The notes: a model not told the origin generated them from the sequence alone. A stretch of 64,000 nt of DNA from Pseudomonas asplenii (GCF_900105475.1 NZ_LT629777.1:2046001-2110000), one strand, 5' to 3'. Shown: positions 35,497 through 48,693, counted from the first letter of the stretch. Numbers and translations: made by a program.

Positions 35497-37365
35497 TCAG
35501 CGATTGCGGGTCAGCAACGCCGGTTTTTCGCCACGTGGGCGGTTCGGCAACTGATCCAGTTGCTCAGGCGTCAGGGAGCGATCGATCTTTGGCTCCTTGT
35601 GCATGATCTTCGGCTGGTTTTCACGCGGGCTTTTCACGGCCGGTTCCTGACGGGCCGATTGCTCGTCCCGTGCCGGGCGGCGGCTGCGCGAATCATCGCG
35701 GCGTGGCTGGCCGTCGCGCGATGCGCCGTTGCGGCCATTGCGTTTCGGCGTGCCAGCGCCTGCTCCGGACCCAGTGCTGGCGCCCGTGCCATTATTGCTG
35801 CGCTGGCTATTCTGGCGACCTTGGGCCGCACCACTGGCGCTGCTACGTGGGGCGCCCGGTGCGGCGGTGCCTGGACGGCGACCACGGCCCTGGTTTTTCG
35901 GCGCTGCCGGCGGCACGTAGTCGACGCGATTGCCGAAGTTGTCCACATCATCATCCAGGAACTCTTCCGGATCACGGTCCGGGGCCGGGCGTGGCACTTG
36001 GCGTGGTTGTGGGTCACGGGGTTTCTGCTCGCGGGCTGGACGTTCGCCACGACCGCTGCTCGCCGATTTTTCCTTTTCCTTGCCGCCCTTGTCCTTACCC
36101 TTGTCCTTGCGACCACTGCCGCCGCCTTTGTCCGACTCACCCCGAGGGGCGCGGGCATTGCGCGGATTGCGGCCTTCCGGACGCTCGCGCACTTCCGGTT
36201 TTTCGGCTTCCACGGCACTGGCGTCAAAGCCCACCAGGTCGCCATCGGCGATCTTCTGCCGGGTCATGCGCTCGATGCTTTTAAGCAGCTTCTCTTCGTC
36301 CGGGGCAACCAGGGAAATCGCCTCGCCCGAGCGCCCGGCGCGGCCGGTACGACCGATACGGTGGACGTAGTCTTCATCGACGTTCGGCAGCTCGAAGTTG
36401 ACCACGTGTGGCAGCTGGTCGATATCCAGGCCACGGGCCGCGATATCGGTGGCGACCAGGATGCGTATTTCGCCAGCCTTGAAGTCGGCCAGGGCCTTGG
36501 TGCGGGCGTTCTGGCTCTTGTTACCGTGAATCGCCGCAGCGCTCAGGCCATGCTTGTCCAGGTACTCGGCCAGACGGTTGGCGCCGTGCTTGGTACGGGT
36601 GAACACCAGCACCTGTTCCCAGGCACCCGTGGTGATCAGGTGGGCCAGCAATGCCCGTTTGTGGCTGGCGGCCAGGCGGAACACGCGTTGCTCGATGCGC
36701 TCGACCGTGGTGTTCGGCGGCGTCACTTCGATGCGTTCCGGGTTGTGCAGCAACTTGCCGGCGAGGTCGGTGATGTCCTTGGAGAAGGTTGCCGAGAACA
36801 GCAGGTTCTGCCGTTTGGCCGGCAGTCGTGCGAGAACCTTTTTCACGTCATGGACGAAGCCCATGTCGAGCATGCGGTCGGCTTCGTCCAACACGAGGAT
36901 TTCCACGTGGGACAGGTCGACGCTGCCTTGTCCGGCCAGGTCCAGCAGGCGGCCCGGGCAGGCGACGAGCACGTCGACGCCACGGGCCATGGCCTGCACC
37001 TGCGGGTTCATGCCGACACCGCCGAAGATGCAGGCGCTGACGAACTTCAGGTCGCGGGCATAGAGCTTGAAGCTTTCATGGACCTGGGCGGCGAGTTCGC
37101 GGGTTGGGGTCAGGACCAGCACGCGAGGTTGGCGCGGGCCGTGGCGCTGGGATTTGTCCGGGTGACCATTGGGGAACAGCCGCTCCAGAATCGGGAGGGC
37201 GAAGCCGCCGGTTTTACCAGTACCTGTCTGTGCGGCGACCATCAGGTCGCGGCCTTGCAACACGGCGGGAATGGCCCGCTGTTGCACCGGAGTAGGCTCG
37301 GTGTAGCCGGCAGCCTCGATGGCGCCGACCAAAGCCTCGGAGAGACCGAGGGAAGCAAAGGACAT
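35497..37365 (-). CDS. rhlE: DEAD-box RNA helicase, RhlE type, with long basic tail
   Basis: 622 residues. Helicase core about 1-375: Q motif [26 protein letters not shown], Walker [40 protein letters not shown] (LFSATFS), and [15 protein letters not shown]. The remaining 245 residues are low complexity and rich in Lys, Arg, Gly, Asn and Pro, probably disordered and RNA-binding. RhlE enzymes act in ribosome assembly, RNA decay and cold growth. It is monocistronic with a 305-base upstream gap. Confidence 0.9.
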   Translation of the reverse strand: MSFASLGLSEALVGAIEAAGYTEPTPVQQRAIPAVLQGRDLMVAAQTGTGKTGGFALPILERLFPNGHPDKSQRHGPRQPRVLVLTPTRELAAQVHESFKLYARDLKFVSACIFGGVGMNPQVQAMARGVDVLVACPGRLLDLAGQGSVDLSHVEILVLDEADRMLDMGFVHDVKKVLARLPAKRQNLLFSATFSKDITDLAGKLLHNPERIEVTPPNTTVERIEQRVFRLAASHKRALLAHLITTGAWEQVLVFTRTKHGANRLAEYLDKHGLSAAAIHGNKSQNARTKALADFKAGEIRILVATDIAARGLDIDQLPHVVNFELPNVDEDYVHRIGRTGRAGRSGEAISLVAPDEEKLLKSIERMTRQKIADGDLVGFDASAVEAEKPEVRERPEGRNPRNARAPRGESDKGGGSGRKDKGKDKGGKEKEKSASSGRGERPAREQKPRDPQPRQVPRPAPDRDPEEFLDDDVDNFGNRVDYVPPAAPKNQGRGRRPGTAAPGAPRSSASGAAQGRQNSQRSNNGTGASTGSGAGAGTPKRNGRNGASRDGQPRRDDSRSRRPARDEQSARQEPAVKSPRENQPKIMHKEPKIDRSLTPEQLDQLPNRPRGEKPALLTRNR

Positions 37366-37670
37366 GAGTAATCCTGTTCAGTTAGGGCAAAGCCCGATGG
37401 GAATCTTGCCTGGCGCGAATGGCGTCTGGGCGCTGAACGAACGTGGCCGGTAGTATGTGCGGCGTTTTTTCATCCAGTCCTGGAGGACGCAATCCCGTCC
37501 GGTAATGCTGGATCTTGAGGCTCTACGCACAGCGCGCGCTGGCTCTTTGGCGGCGCAGGTCACTGTGTCGGAATACCTGATGCAAGGTCGAGCGTCCGGG
37601 CGTAAGCCTGGCGGGAAGGGGCAGTATAACAGAGCAATCGTTCTGTGCTGCTTTCCTGCTGCTCAACGGT
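37366..37670. other. 305-bp intergenic region before rhlE
   Basis: Lies between the rhlE start and the 3' end of the binding-protein gene, both minus strand. I see no gene or strong hairpin. It presumably carries the rhlE promoter and a long leader, which would fit the cold-inducible regulation common for such helicases, but no specific motif supports that. Confidence 0.5.
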
Positions 37671-38429
37671 TCACCGGGCTTTCTTGGCGCTGTACGTGCC
37701 GGTATAGCGGGCAAGGAGTTCGGTGTAGGCCGGTTCACGCTTGAAACGCTTGAGTTCGGCGTTGAAACGCTGCATCAGCAGATCCATCCCGGCGTTGCGG
37801 CGCAAGGCCAGGTACTGCCTGTTGCGGCTGATCACGGTGGGGTATTGCGCGATCTGCTCCTGCAGGTTCAAGGCGTGCAGGGTGTAGTGGCCGACCCGGC
37901 GGTCGGTGATCACCAGGTCGACGCGCCCCAATGCCAGTTTGCCGAAGTTGGACTCCTGGCTGGGTGCCGGTTCGCGCTTGAACAGGCGCGACTCGTTGAA
38001 TTGCGGGCTGTACTGGTAGCCGGGGGTGACGCCCACGGTCAGCCCCCGAAGGTCGTCCAGGCTGTTGAAGGGGTGGGGGTGCGCCTTGGCGTAAAACAGT
38101 ACGAACTCCACTTCGGAAAGGGCTTCGTCGGGATACAGCAGACTGTCATCGCGCTGGCTGTTGTGAAAGATATCCAGGACACCGTCCGCCTGGCCTTGTT
38201 CGATCATCGCCAGGCAACGTTTCCAGGGCATGAACTGCCACTCCACGTCTATTCCCAGGCGCTGGAAGACAATCGCTGTGGTTTCGTAGTCGAGCCCTCT
38301 GGCCTGGCCGCTCTCCTCATAGGCATAGGGTGCCCATGGGTCGGTGACGATGTGCAGCCGCTCACCCCGAACCGTCAGGCTCAGGCAGGTGAGGAGGAGG
38401 GTGGTCAGAATCTGGACAATGACGGGCAT
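37671..38429 (-). CDS. Periplasmic substrate-binding protein (family 3 type), orphan
   Basis: 252 residues with a signal peptide (about 1-22, ending LTVRG). The mature part has the SBP_bac_3 pattern: LHIVTDPWAPYAYEE, GLDYETTAIVFQRLGIDVEWQFMPWKRCLAMIEQGQADGV, LRGLTVGVTPGYQYSP and DLVITDRRVGHYTL. No permease or ATPase gene is adjacent, so it may serve a distant transporter or be a sensor-type binding protein. The ligand cannot be inferred. Confidence 0.8.
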   Translation of the reverse strand: MPVIVQILTTLLLTCLSLTVRGERLHIVTDPWAPYAYEESGQARGLDYETTAIVFQRLGIDVEWQFMPWKRCLAMIEQGQADGVLDIFHNSQRDDSLLYPDEALSEVEFVLFYAKAHPHPFNSLDDLRGLTVGVTPGYQYSPQFNESRLFKREPAPSQESNFGKLALGRVDLVITDRRVGHYTLHALNLQEQIAQYPTVISRNRQYLALRRNAGMDLLMQRFNAELKRFKREPAYTELLARYTGTYSAKKAR

Positions 38430-38568
38430 TGTCAGAGGGTACGATGGGGCGGTAGCAAATAGCCAGAGCCTTGTGAGGGCTCTGGGTCAGGGTATTGCCA
38501 CTAGAAGAGCTTATTAAAAAGGCCCGGGCTTGTGCGAGGATCTTTTCACTGAGCTGCCCTTACTGCAG

Positions 38569-39414
38569 TCAACGTGGCAGCTTGAGGTTGTTCCAAACCG
38601 CCAGGCTCGGTTCGGCCAGGTTCAGGGTGTAGAAATGCAGCCCTGGAGCGCCGCCTTGCAGCAGGCGTTCGGACATCTCGGTGACGACCTGCTCGCCGAA
38701 TGCCTGGATGCTCTGGCTGTCATCACCGTAGGCTTCCAGCTGTTTGCGGATCCAGCGTGGGATTTCTGCACCGCAGGCGTCGGAGAAGCGCGCCAGCTTG
38801 CTGTAGTTGGTGATCGGCATGATGCCCGGCACGATCGGGATGTTCACCCCCAGTGCCCGTACGCGATCGACGAAGTAGAAATAGCTGTCGGCGTTGAAGA
38901 AGTACTGGGTGATCGCACTGTCGGCACCGGCGTTGGCCTTGCGCACGAAATGCTGGATGTCGTCCTCGAAGTTGCGTGCCTGCGGATGCATTTCCGGATA
39001 GGCGGCGACTTCGATGTGGAAATGACTGCCGGTCTCTTCACGGATGAAGCTGACCAGATCATTGGCGTGGCGCAGTTCGCCGCTGGCCATGCCCATGCCG
39101 GATGGCAGGTCGCCGCGCAGGGCGACGATGCGCTTGATGCCGGCGTCCTTGTACTGGGTCAGCAGGCCGCGCAGGTCGTCCTTGCTGTCGCCCACGCAGG
39201 ACAGGTGCGGCGCAGACGGAATCTTCACTTCATTCTCGAGCTGCAGCACGGTGTTGAGCGTGCGGTCGCGGGTCGAACCACCGGCGCCATAGGTGCAGGA
39301 GAAGAAGTCGGGGTTGTGGCTGGCCAACTGGCGGGCAGTGGCAAGCAGTTTTTCATGCCCAGCATCGGTCTTGGTCGGGAAGAACTCGAAGCTGTAGCGA
39401 CGATCTTGGGACAT
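38569..39414 (-). CDS. metF: 5,10-methylenetetrahydrofolate reductase
   Basis: 281 residues, typical bacterial MetF length. FAD-dependent TIM barrel reducing methylene-THF to methyl-THF for methionine synthesis. Motifs: YSFEFFPTKTDAG with the catalytic Glu, TYGAGGSTRDRTL, IVALRGDLPSGMG, ITQYFFNADSYFYFVDR and IVPGIMPITNYSKL. It follows ahcY by 186 bases across a hairpin with a short T run; it may be partly co-transcribed from the ahcY riboswitch promoter. Confidence 0.96.
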   Translation of the reverse strand: MSQDRRYSFEFFPTKTDAGHEKLLATARQLASHNPDFFSCTYGAGGSTRDRTLNTVLQLENEVKIPSAPHLSCVGDSKDDLRGLLTQYKDAGIKRIVALRGDLPSGMGMASGELRHANDLVSFIREETGSHFHIEVAAYPEMHPQARNFEDDIQHFVRKANAGADSAITQYFFNADSYFYFVDRVRALGVNIPIVPGIMPITNYSKLARFSDACGAEIPRWIRKQLEAYGDDSQSIQAFGEQVVTEMSERLLQGGAPGLHFYTLNLAEPSLAVWNNLKLPR

Positions 39415-39564
39415 GGTAATACCTATGGAAGCTCAGAATACCGATGTGCAAGCGGCGGTGGGGCTCTCCGACAGGTCCGCGATGCAGGCCCCACGGCTTT
39501 TCAGCCATATCGAGGCGTTGCTATCGCAGGCAAGTCGGGGCGCCGCACCGCCGCTCCCACAAAA

Positions 39565-39589
39565 GCCTGCTCTCGCCGGGAGAGCAGGC
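39565..39589 (-). terminator. Terminator-like hairpin after ahcY
   Basis: On the minus strand gcctgctctc (39589-39580) pairs with gagagcaggc (39574-39565) around a 5-base loop, followed by TTTT. The T run is short, so readthrough into metF is plausible. A REP-half-like ctcccac sequence follows immediately. Confidence 0.75.
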
Positions 39590-39600
39590 AGCCAGACCAA

Positions 39601-41154
<1,554 letters not shown>

Positions 41155-41186
41155 TCAGCTGAAGATGACCGTTTTGATCGGCGCTG

Positions 41187-41215
41187 ATTATAGCGGCCTG
41201 CTGCGCACTTCCCAA
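41187..41215 (-). promoter_or_regulatory. Sigma-70-type promoter of ahcY
   Basis: On the minus strand TTGGGA (41215-41210), a 17-base spacer and a perfect TATAAT (41192-41187). This places the transcript start near 41180 and gives a leader of about 170 bases that contains the complete riboswitch. Confidence 0.75.
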
Positions 41216-41333
41216 GGGTTTCCGTCGGTTCGATGAAGAATGCTCATGACGACCATAGTCGAGTGCTCATAGAGCTTGACCGTACGGTCTGCCATGATAG
41301 CCGGCATCAATGGCAAGACGGTCAGGAGCGCGC

Positions 41334-41744
41334 ATGAATTTCCACACCCGCAAATGGGTCAAACCCGAAGACCTCAACCCCAACGGCACCCTGTTCGGCG
41401 GCAGCCTGCTGCGCTGGATCGACGAGGAAGCGGCGATCTACGCCATCGTCCAGCTGGGCAACCAGCGGGTAGTGACCAAATACATTTCCGAGATCAACTT
41501 CGTCAGCGCCTCGCGCCAGGGCGACATCATCGAGCTGGGCATCACCGCCACCGAATTCGGCCGTACCTCGATCACCCTGACCTGCGAGGTGCGTAACAAG
41601 ATCACCCGCAAGAGCATCCTGACCGTGGAAAAGATGGTCTTCGTCAACCTCGGCGAAGACGGCCTGCCGGCGCCCCATGGCCGGACCGAAATCAAGTACG
41701 TGAAGGATCAGTTCAAGGACGACGAGACCGCCTCCAGCCAGTGA
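41334..41744 (+). CDS. Acyl-CoA thioesterase, hot-dog fold
   Basis: 136 residues from ATG 41334 with AGGAG upstream. Single hot-dog domain with the helix motif PNGTLFGGSLLRWIDEEAAI (about 15-34) that carries the catalytic acidic residue, then FVSASRQGDIIELGI and TCEVRNK. This matches YciA-type acyl-CoA thioesterases of proteobacteria, which hydrolyse a wide range of acyl-CoAs. The physiological substrate is not evident; the gene stands alone. Confidence 0.88.
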   Translation: MNFHTRKWVKPEDLNPNGTLFGGSLLRWIDEEAAIYAIVQLGNQRVVTKYISEINFVSASRQGDIIELGITATEFGRTSITLTCEVRNKITRKSILTVEKMVFVNLGEDGLPAPHGRTEIKYVKDQFKDDETASSQ

Positions 41745-41798
41745 ACAGCTGCCAGCCCCTGGTGTCCCATTTGCAGGCACACCTTGGGGCAGGCTTCG

Positions 41799-42659
41799 AT
41801 GGATACGCAAAAAGACGGCAAGACTCCCGATCTGTCGCCCGAAGAGCGGCAGGACGTCGAGCGCAACCAGCCGCCACGGGCGGCGGTGTTGCATGAAATC
41901 ATCCGCCTGCAGGGCGATCAGGAACTGGAACGCAGCGTGGCCGCGCTCGCCTGGTCAGCGCTGGCTGCCGGCCTGACCATGGGCCTGTCGCTGATGGCAA
42001 TGGGCTTGCTCAACTCCCGGTTGCCGGAAGGCGAAGCGTTCAAGGTGATCGCCAGCTTCGGGTATTGCGCAGGCTTTCTTGCGGTGATCCTCGGGCGTCA
42101 GCAGTTGTTCACGGAAAACACCCTGACGGCGGTGCTGCCGTTGATGAGCCAGCCGACCCTGTTCAACCTTGGCCGTTTGCTGCGGTTGTGGGGCGTGGTG
42201 CTGGCAGGCAACCTCTGCGGCACGTTGCTGGTGGCCTATGTGATGCTGCATCTGCCGATCTTCGACGCCAAGACCGACCTGGCTTTCCTGGAGATCGGCC
42301 GCAAGGTCATGGAGAATGAACCGCCACAGATGTTCGCCAAGGGCATCGTTTCCGGCTGGATGATCGCCACCATGGTCTGGATGATTCCGTCCATGGAAAG
42401 CGCGAAAATGTGGATCATCGTCCTGATCACCTACCTCATGGCGCTAGGGGATTTCACCCATATCGTGGTTGGCTCGGCCGAGGTTTCGTATCTGGTGTTC
42501 GCCGGGGAATTGTCCTGGCACGAGTTCTGGTTACACTTCGCCGGCCCTACGCTGGCCGGCAATATCATTGGCGGCAGCTTTATCTTCGCCCTGATCAGTC
42601 ATGCGCAGATTCGCAGCGAAAGCTCAGGGTCGGAGTCGGGGGCGTCGTCTCGAAAGTGA
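41799..42659 (+). CDS. Formate/nitrite transporter family channel
   Basis: 286 residues from ATG 41799. A charged N-terminal tail (about 1-45) precedes six membrane helices with the FNT pattern: WSALAAGLTMGLSLMAMG, SFGYCAGFLAVILGRQQLFTENT, GVVLAGNLCGTLLVAYVML, GIVSGWMIATMVWM, GDFTHIVVGSAEVSY and GPTLAGNIIGGSFIFALI. The long cytoplasmic tail and TENTLTAVLP motif match the YfdC-like branch, whose substrate is unknown. Confidence 0.88.
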   Translation: MDTQKDGKTPDLSPEERQDVERNQPPRAAVLHEIIRLQGDQELERSVAALAWSALAAGLTMGLSLMAMGLLNSRLPEGEAFKVIASFGYCAGFLAVILGRQQLFTENTLTAVLPLMSQPTLFNLGRLLRLWGVVLAGNLCGTLLVAYVMLHLPIFDAKTDLAFLEIGRKVMENEPPQMFAKGIVSGWMIATMVWMIPSMESAKMWIIVLITYLMALGDFTHIVVGSAEVSYLVFAGELSWHEFWLHFAGPTLAGNIIGGSFIFALISHAQIRSESSGSESGASSRK

Positions 42660-42880
42660 CCGATTGGTCTCTGTGCGTGTGTGTTGCATTCGTGGAGGCG
42701 TGTTGATCGCCACGTTGTGAACCTATTTGTACAATGTGCCCCCGGAGGGGGTGTTATGCGCTAGTGTTGTGGTCGCTGCGGCTGGCTCAAGGGGGCGAGC
42801 CGTGGTTGTGCGCGAAACCAGCGTGCTTGCGTTGCTGGTCGGCCTGTTCATCATGAAACGCTAATAACAAGGACCTTGTC

Positions 42881-43267
42881 ATGACTCCAGCATTCTGGTG
42901 TGTATTGATCGCGATCATCCTGCCGTACCTGTGCACTGGCATTGCCAAGTTCAGTGGCGGCAAGTACGGGCCCCGGCAAAACCACGATCCGCGGGCGTTT
43001 CTGGAAACCCTCGACGGTTTTGCCAAACGCGCGCATTCGGCGCAATTGAACAGTTTCGAAGTGACGCCGGCCTTCGCGGCGGCGGTGATCATTGCGCATC
43101 TGGCGGGACACGCCTCGCTGGTGACAATCAATGTGCTGGCGGTGCTGTTCGTCACCAGTCGGCTGCTGTACATCATCTGCTACCTGGCTGACTGGGCGGT
43201 GTTGCGCTCGGTGGTGTGGTTGGTGGGGATGGGGTTGATTCTGAGTTTCTTCTTCGTATCCATCTGA
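42881..43267 (+). CDS. MAPEG-family membrane protein
   Basis: 128 residues, four hydrophobic segments (about 4-20, 63-80, 85-107, 108-126). The DPRAFLETLDGFAKRAHSAQLNSFE stretch (about 40-62) is the MAPEG signature with the N-x-x-E-type core. The superfamily includes glutathione transferases and peroxidases of eicosanoid metabolism; small bacterial members like this one have no assigned function. A 221-base gap precedes it, with a short cccccggaggggg palindrome near 42740. Confidence 0.87.
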   Translation: MTPAFWCVLIAIILPYLCTGIAKFSGGKYGPRQNHDPRAFLETLDGFAKRAHSAQLNSFEVTPAFAAAVIIAHLAGHASLVTINVLAVLFVTSRLLYIICYLADWAVLRSVVWLVGMGLILSFFFVSI

Positions 43268-43284
43268 GGTCTGGCGAAGGCTTT

Positions 43285-43347
43285 TTCGCGGGCAAGCCCG
43301 GCTCCTGCAGGGGGGGTGAACCTGTAGGAGTCGGGCTTGCCCGCGAA
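43285..43347. repeat. REP-type palindrome pair
   Basis: Arm 43285-43311 (ttcgcgggcaagcccggctc and on) is the imperfect reverse complement of 43321-43347, separated by about 9 bases. The ggcaagcc/ggcttgcc core with gctcctgcagg/cctgtaggag matches P. fluorescens-group REP elements. It sits between the convergent MAPEG and mltA genes. Confidence 0.85.
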
Positions 43348-43372
43348 TAGGCCATGACGGCTTGCGCCGCAA

Positions 43373-44521
43373 TCAGCTACCGATATCCGGCACCTGGGGC
43401 AACGCCATGCCCTTGGGCCACAGCATCCAGATATTGCCCTTCTGTTTCATGTCCCCGGCCAGTTGCCCGGCGGCATCACCGGTACCCCAGAACAGATCGG
43501 CACGCACTTCGCCGGCGATGGCCCCGCCGGTATCCTGCGCAGCCACCGGCCGCACCAGCGGCGTGCCGTCCGGGCGGGTCGTCGACAGCCACAGCAGGCT
43601 GCCCAGTGGAATGACCTTGCGGTCCACCGCGACGCTATAGCCGGCGGTCAGCGGCACGTTCAGCGAGCCGCGCGGACCTTCGTTGCTGTCCGGGTTGCGG
43701 GCGAAGAACACGTAACTCGGGTTGCTGCCCAGCAACTGCGGGATGCGCGTCGGATGCGCCTTGGCCCAGGCGCTGATGGTGCCCATGGTGACGTCTTCCT
43801 TTTTCAGCTCGCCCTGTTCCACCAGCCAGCGGCCAATGGCGCGGTAGGGGTAGCCGTTCTGGTCCGCGTAACCGATCCGCAGTTGTCGACCGTCATCCAG
43901 GCGAATTCGACCCGAGCCCTGGATCTGCAGGAACTGCAGGTCCATAGGGTCGGTCAGCCAGGCCAGCACCGGCGCCTTGACGCCCTGGGTGGCGATCAGT
44001 GCGGCATCGTCATAGGGTTTGACGACGCGGCCTTCCAGGCGTCCGCGCAGGCGTTTGCCCTTGAGTTCGGGGTAGATGCTTTCCAGTTGGACGATGATCA
44101 GATCGTCTGGTACGCCGTAGACCGGCACCGTGGCCTTGTCCGTGCGGGTCAGGCTGCCGGGGTAGACCGGCTCGTAATAGCCGGTGATCAAGCCGTCTGC
44201 ACTGTTTTGCGCCGAGCGCAGTCCGTAGACCTCGAGGTTCTGCTGGAGGAAGGCGCGAATGGCTGCTGGCTCCGTGGGCACATTGCTCGCGGCGGCGCAG
44301 GTGTTCGCCCAGGTAGCGTCGTTCTTCAAACGGGTGCAGGCACTGCGCCACGAGGCAAAGCCGGCCTGCAGGTCGGCATCGGAAACGCTCGGCAGCGCTT
44401 TCCAGTCAGCCTTTACATAGGTGGTCACCGCCACATGGGGCTGGTTGTCCTTGCCGTTACAGCCGGCTAGCAGTGCCAGGGCGAGCAGGCTCCAGCCAAG
44501 GCGTTTGTAAGTGTTTTTCAT
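43373..44521 (-). CDS. mltA: Membrane-bound lytic transglycosylase A
   Basis: 382 residues from ATG 44521. Lipoprotein signal with lipobox LLAGC (Cys near residue 20). The 3D/double-psi barrel carries the catalytic Asp in AAQDTGGAIAGEVRADLFWG (about 330-349); the MltA domain includes GLITGYYEPVYPGS and IQGSGRIRL. It cuts glycan strands to 1,6-anhydromuropeptides at the outer membrane. Its start region has no strong Shine-Dalgarno. Confidence 0.94.
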   Translation of the reverse strand: MKNTYKRLGWSLLALALLAGCNGKDNQPHVAVTTYVKADWKALPSVSDADLQAGFASWRSACTRLKNDATWANTCAAASNVPTEPAAIRAFLQQNLEVYGLRSAQNSADGLITGYYEPVYPGSLTRTDKATVPVYGVPDDLIIVQLESIYPELKGKRLRGRLEGRVVKPYDDAALIATQGVKAPVLAWLTDPMDLQFLQIQGSGRIRLDDGRQLRIGYADQNGYPYRAIGRWLVEQGELKKEDVTMGTISAWAKAHPTRIPQLLGSNPSYVFFARNPDSNEGPRGSLNVPLTAGYSVAVDRKVIPLGSLLWLSTTRPDGTPLVRPVAAQDTGGAIAGEVRADLFWGTGDAAGQLAGDMKQKGNIWMLWPKGMALPQVPDIGS

Positions 44522-44667
44522 GAACAAGCGTATTCCTTGAGCGACTACCTGTTCAGTCTTTGTTCAGGTAATCCATTCATTTATTGTGGGTATTGGCGGC
44601 CTGGCCTATTGGTCTTTGATCTTCAGGCGAGGATACTGGCCGCCGTTTCCCGTGACCTGATGCCATC

Positions 44668-45117
44668 ATGACTATCAAGAAAATATTCGTTGTATTGCTG
44701 GCCGGCCTGAGCCTCGCCGCCTGTGGCGGTATCGATCCGAATTCGCCATTGGGCCAGCGCAAGGCCATTTTCAAGCAGATGCTCAAGACCAGCGAGGATC
44801 TGGGCGGCATGTTGCGCGGCCGGATTCCTTTCGACGGCCCGCGTTTTGCCGAGGGCGCAATCAAACTGGACAGCTTGTCCCATGAGCCGTGGAAACACTT
44901 CCCACAGGTCAAGGAAACGGAGCATACCAGCGCGAAGGCTGATGTCTGGCAAAAACAGGCGCGCTTCCAGGAACTGGCCCGTTCGCTGGAGGGCGCCACC
45001 GGCGAGCTGGTGATTGCCAGCAAGGTTCAGCCCTACCAGGCCAGTCTGCTCAGGCCGGCGGTAGAGCGGGTCGAGGATGCCTGCGATGCCTGCCACAAGG
45101 AGTTTCGCGATCACTGA
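44668..45117 (+). CDS. Monohaem cytochrome c'-like lipoprotein
   Basis: 149 residues. N-terminal lipoprotein signal with lipobox LSLAAC (Cys about residue 19), then a mostly helical region, and at the very C-terminus a haem-binding CDACH (Cys139, Cys142, His143). A single C-terminal CxxCH after a four-helix-like stretch is the pattern of class II cytochromes c (c' or c-556). Most of those are soluble in the periplasm; this one is predicted to be membrane-anchored. Function unknown; possible NO binding or electron transfer. Confidence 0.82.
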   Translation: MTIKKIFVVLLAGLSLAACGGIDPNSPLGQRKAIFKQMLKTSEDLGGMLRGRIPFDGPRFAEGAIKLDSLSHEPWKHFPQVKETEHTSAKADVWQKQARFQELARSLEGATGELVIASKVQPYQASLLRPAVERVEDACDACHKEFRDH

Positions 45118-45129
45118 GTAGACGCTGCG

Positions 45130-45525
45130 TTACTTGTCCAACTCGTCCAGCGCTTCCTGCAACACCTTGCGCGACTCGGCCAGCTTGTCCTTGCGCTTGT
45201 TGATCTTGTCCGGGTCGCCCTTTTTCATTGCCTTGTCGAGATCGGACTGGCGGCGGCTGACTTCGTGCCTGGCGTCGAGCACCTTGTTTTCCCGCTCCTT
45301 TTTCAGCGAAGCATCGGTGCAATGGGTGGTGACTTCATCCAGGGCTTTTTCCAGGCCGGCCTGTTGTTCGCTGTTGCCTTGGGTCTTGGCGATTTCAAGC
45401 TGGTTGCCGATCGCCTGGCGCTTGGCTGCACAGCCGGTCAGTTCGGGTTGTTCTTCGGCAGCCAGGAGCGGGGCGGCCATGACGGTGCACAGGGTGAAAA
45501 GCACCAGTGGAGAGGGAAATTTCAT
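45130..45525 (-). CDS. DUF1090 periplasmic protein
   Basis: 131 residues from ATG 45525. Signal peptide about 1-22 (ending LLAAE), then a Cys-containing start (LTGCAAKRQAIGNQLEIAK) and a long charged helical stretch with coiled-coil character to the end. This is the DUF1090 family (E. coli YqjC), of unknown function. It converges with the cytochrome gene, 12 bases away. Confidence 0.85.
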   Translation of the reverse strand: MKFPSPLVLFTLCTVMAAPLLAAEEQPELTGCAAKRQAIGNQLEIAKTQGNSEQQAGLEKALDEVTTHCTDASLKKERENKVLDARHEVSRRQSDLDKAMKKGDPDKINKRKDKLAESRKVLQEALDELDK

Positions 45526-45622
45526 GAAAGGCTCCGTGTTGAAAAATACTGAAAAGTGACAATGAACGAAATAAAGCCGATTCGGTTGTATGACTGCTCC
45601 GGGTCGGCGTGCAAATTCTTCC

Positions 45623-47317
<1,695 letters not shown>

Positions 47318-47453
47318 TCAAAAGCACAGCCTAGATCAGTCCCGGCATTGACAAACCCTGCAATGGGCAGGGCTTTCTTACCGCGTGTGTCGGCTGACTG
47401 CAACGGGCCGTCCGCAGGCTTGGCACTGGCATCGCTTGCCGTGGCCTGCATGA

Positions 47454-47487
47454 AAAAGCCCTTCATGGCGGACCATGAAGGGCTTTT
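47454..47487. terminator. Strong terminator after metK
   Basis: Perfect 15-bp stem aaaagcccttcatgg (47454-47468) / ccatgaagggctttt (47473-47487) with a 4-base loop. On the minus strand it follows the metK stop by about 15 bases and ends in a T run. Confidence 0.93.
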
Positions 47488-47502
47488 GTGACACGGGGCT
47501 CT

Positions 47503-48693
47503 TTACAGGCCGGCAGCTGCGCGCAGGGCGTCGATGCGGTCGGTTTTTTCCCAGGTGAAGGTGGTGAAGGTATCTTCGCCCACGGTTTTCTGCTCCGGGG
47601 TACGGCCGAAGTGGCCGTAGGCTGCGGTCTCCTGGTACATCGGGTGCAGCAGGTCGAGCATGGTGGTGATGGCGTATGGGCGCAGGTCGAAGATTTCGCG
47701 GACCAGCTTGATGATCTGGTCATCGCTGATCTTGCCGGTGCCGAAGGTGTTCAACGAGATCGAGGTCGGCTGGGCGACGCCGATGGCGTAGGAAACCTGG
47801 ATTTCGCAACGGTCGGCCAGGCCGGCAGCGACGATGTTCTTGGCCACGTAGCGACCGGCGTAGGCCGCGGAGCGGTCAACCTTGGACGGGTCCTTGCCGG
47901 AGAATGCGCCACCGCCGTGACGGGCCATGCCGCCGTAGCTGTCGACGATGATCTTGCGGCCGGTCAGGCCGCAGTCGCCTACCGGACCACCGATGATGAA
48001 GTTACCGGTCGGGTTGATGTGGAACTGGGTGTCCTTGGTCAGCAGCTCGGCTGGAATGACCTGCTTGACGATCAGTTCCATCACGCCTTCGCGCAAATCC
48101 TTGTAGGACACGTCAGGGTTGTGCTGGGTCGACAGGACGATGGCGTCGACGCCAACCACCTTGCCACCTTCATAACGGCAGGTCACCTGCGACTTGGCAT
48201 CCGGGCGCAGCCACGGCAGCAGGCCGGACTTGCGGGCCTCGGCCTGGCGCTGGACCAACTGGTGGGAGTAGGCGATCGGGGCTGGCATCAGCTCCGGGGT
48301 TTCGTTGCTGGCGTAGCCGAACATCAGGCCCTGGTCGCCGGCACCCTGGTCTTCCGGCCGGCTGCGGTCAACGCCTTGGGCGATGTCCACCGACTGCTTG
48401 CCGATGATGTTCATCACGCCGCAGGTAGCACCGTCGAAGCCGACCTCGGAGCTGTTGTAGCCGATGTCGAGAATCACGTTACGGACGATGTCTTCCAGGT
48501 CGACCCAGGCCGAGGTGGTGACTTCGCCAGCGATGATCGCCACGCCGGTCTTGACCAGGGTTTCGCACGCGACGCGGGCAAATTTGTCCTGAGCAATGAT
48601 GGCGTCCAGTACCGCATCGGAAATCTGGTCGGCGATCTTGTCCGGATGCCCTTCAGACACGGACTCGGAGGTGAAAACGGAATATTCGCTCAT
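47503..48693 (-). CDS. metK: S-adenosylmethionine synthetase
   Basis: 396 residues from ATG 48693. Makes SAM from methionine and ATP. Motifs: [35 protein letters not shown], and the phosphate loop [19 protein letters not shown]. The start lies 19 bases after the stop of the ArsR-methyltransferase gene on the same strand, so both are probably one transcript under the operator at 49749-49774. Confidence 0.97.
   Translation of the reverse strand: MSEYSVFTSESVSEGHPDKIADQISDAVLDAIIAQDKFARVACETLVKTGVAIIAGEVTTSAWVDLEDIVRNVILDIGYNSSEVGFDGATCGVMNIIGKQSVDIAQGVDRSRPEDQGAGDQGLMFGYASNETPELMPAPIAYSHQLVQRQAEARKSGLLPWLRPDAKSQVTCRYEGGKVVGVDAIVLSTQHNPDVSYKDLREGVMELIVKQVIPAELLTKDTQFHINPTGNFIIGGPVGDCGLTGRKIIVDSYGGMARHGGGAFSGKDPSKVDRSAAYAGRYVAKNIVAAGLADRCEIQVSYAIGVAQPTSISLNTFGTGKISDDQIIKLVREIFDLRPYAITTMLDLLHPMYQETAAYGHFGRTPEQKTVGEDTFTTFTWEKTDRIDALRAAAGL

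Noticed and set aside
42740..42752. cccccggaggggg palindrome as a terminator of the FNT gene
   Set aside because: Stem of 5 bp with no proper T run and 80 bases from the stop; too weak to call.
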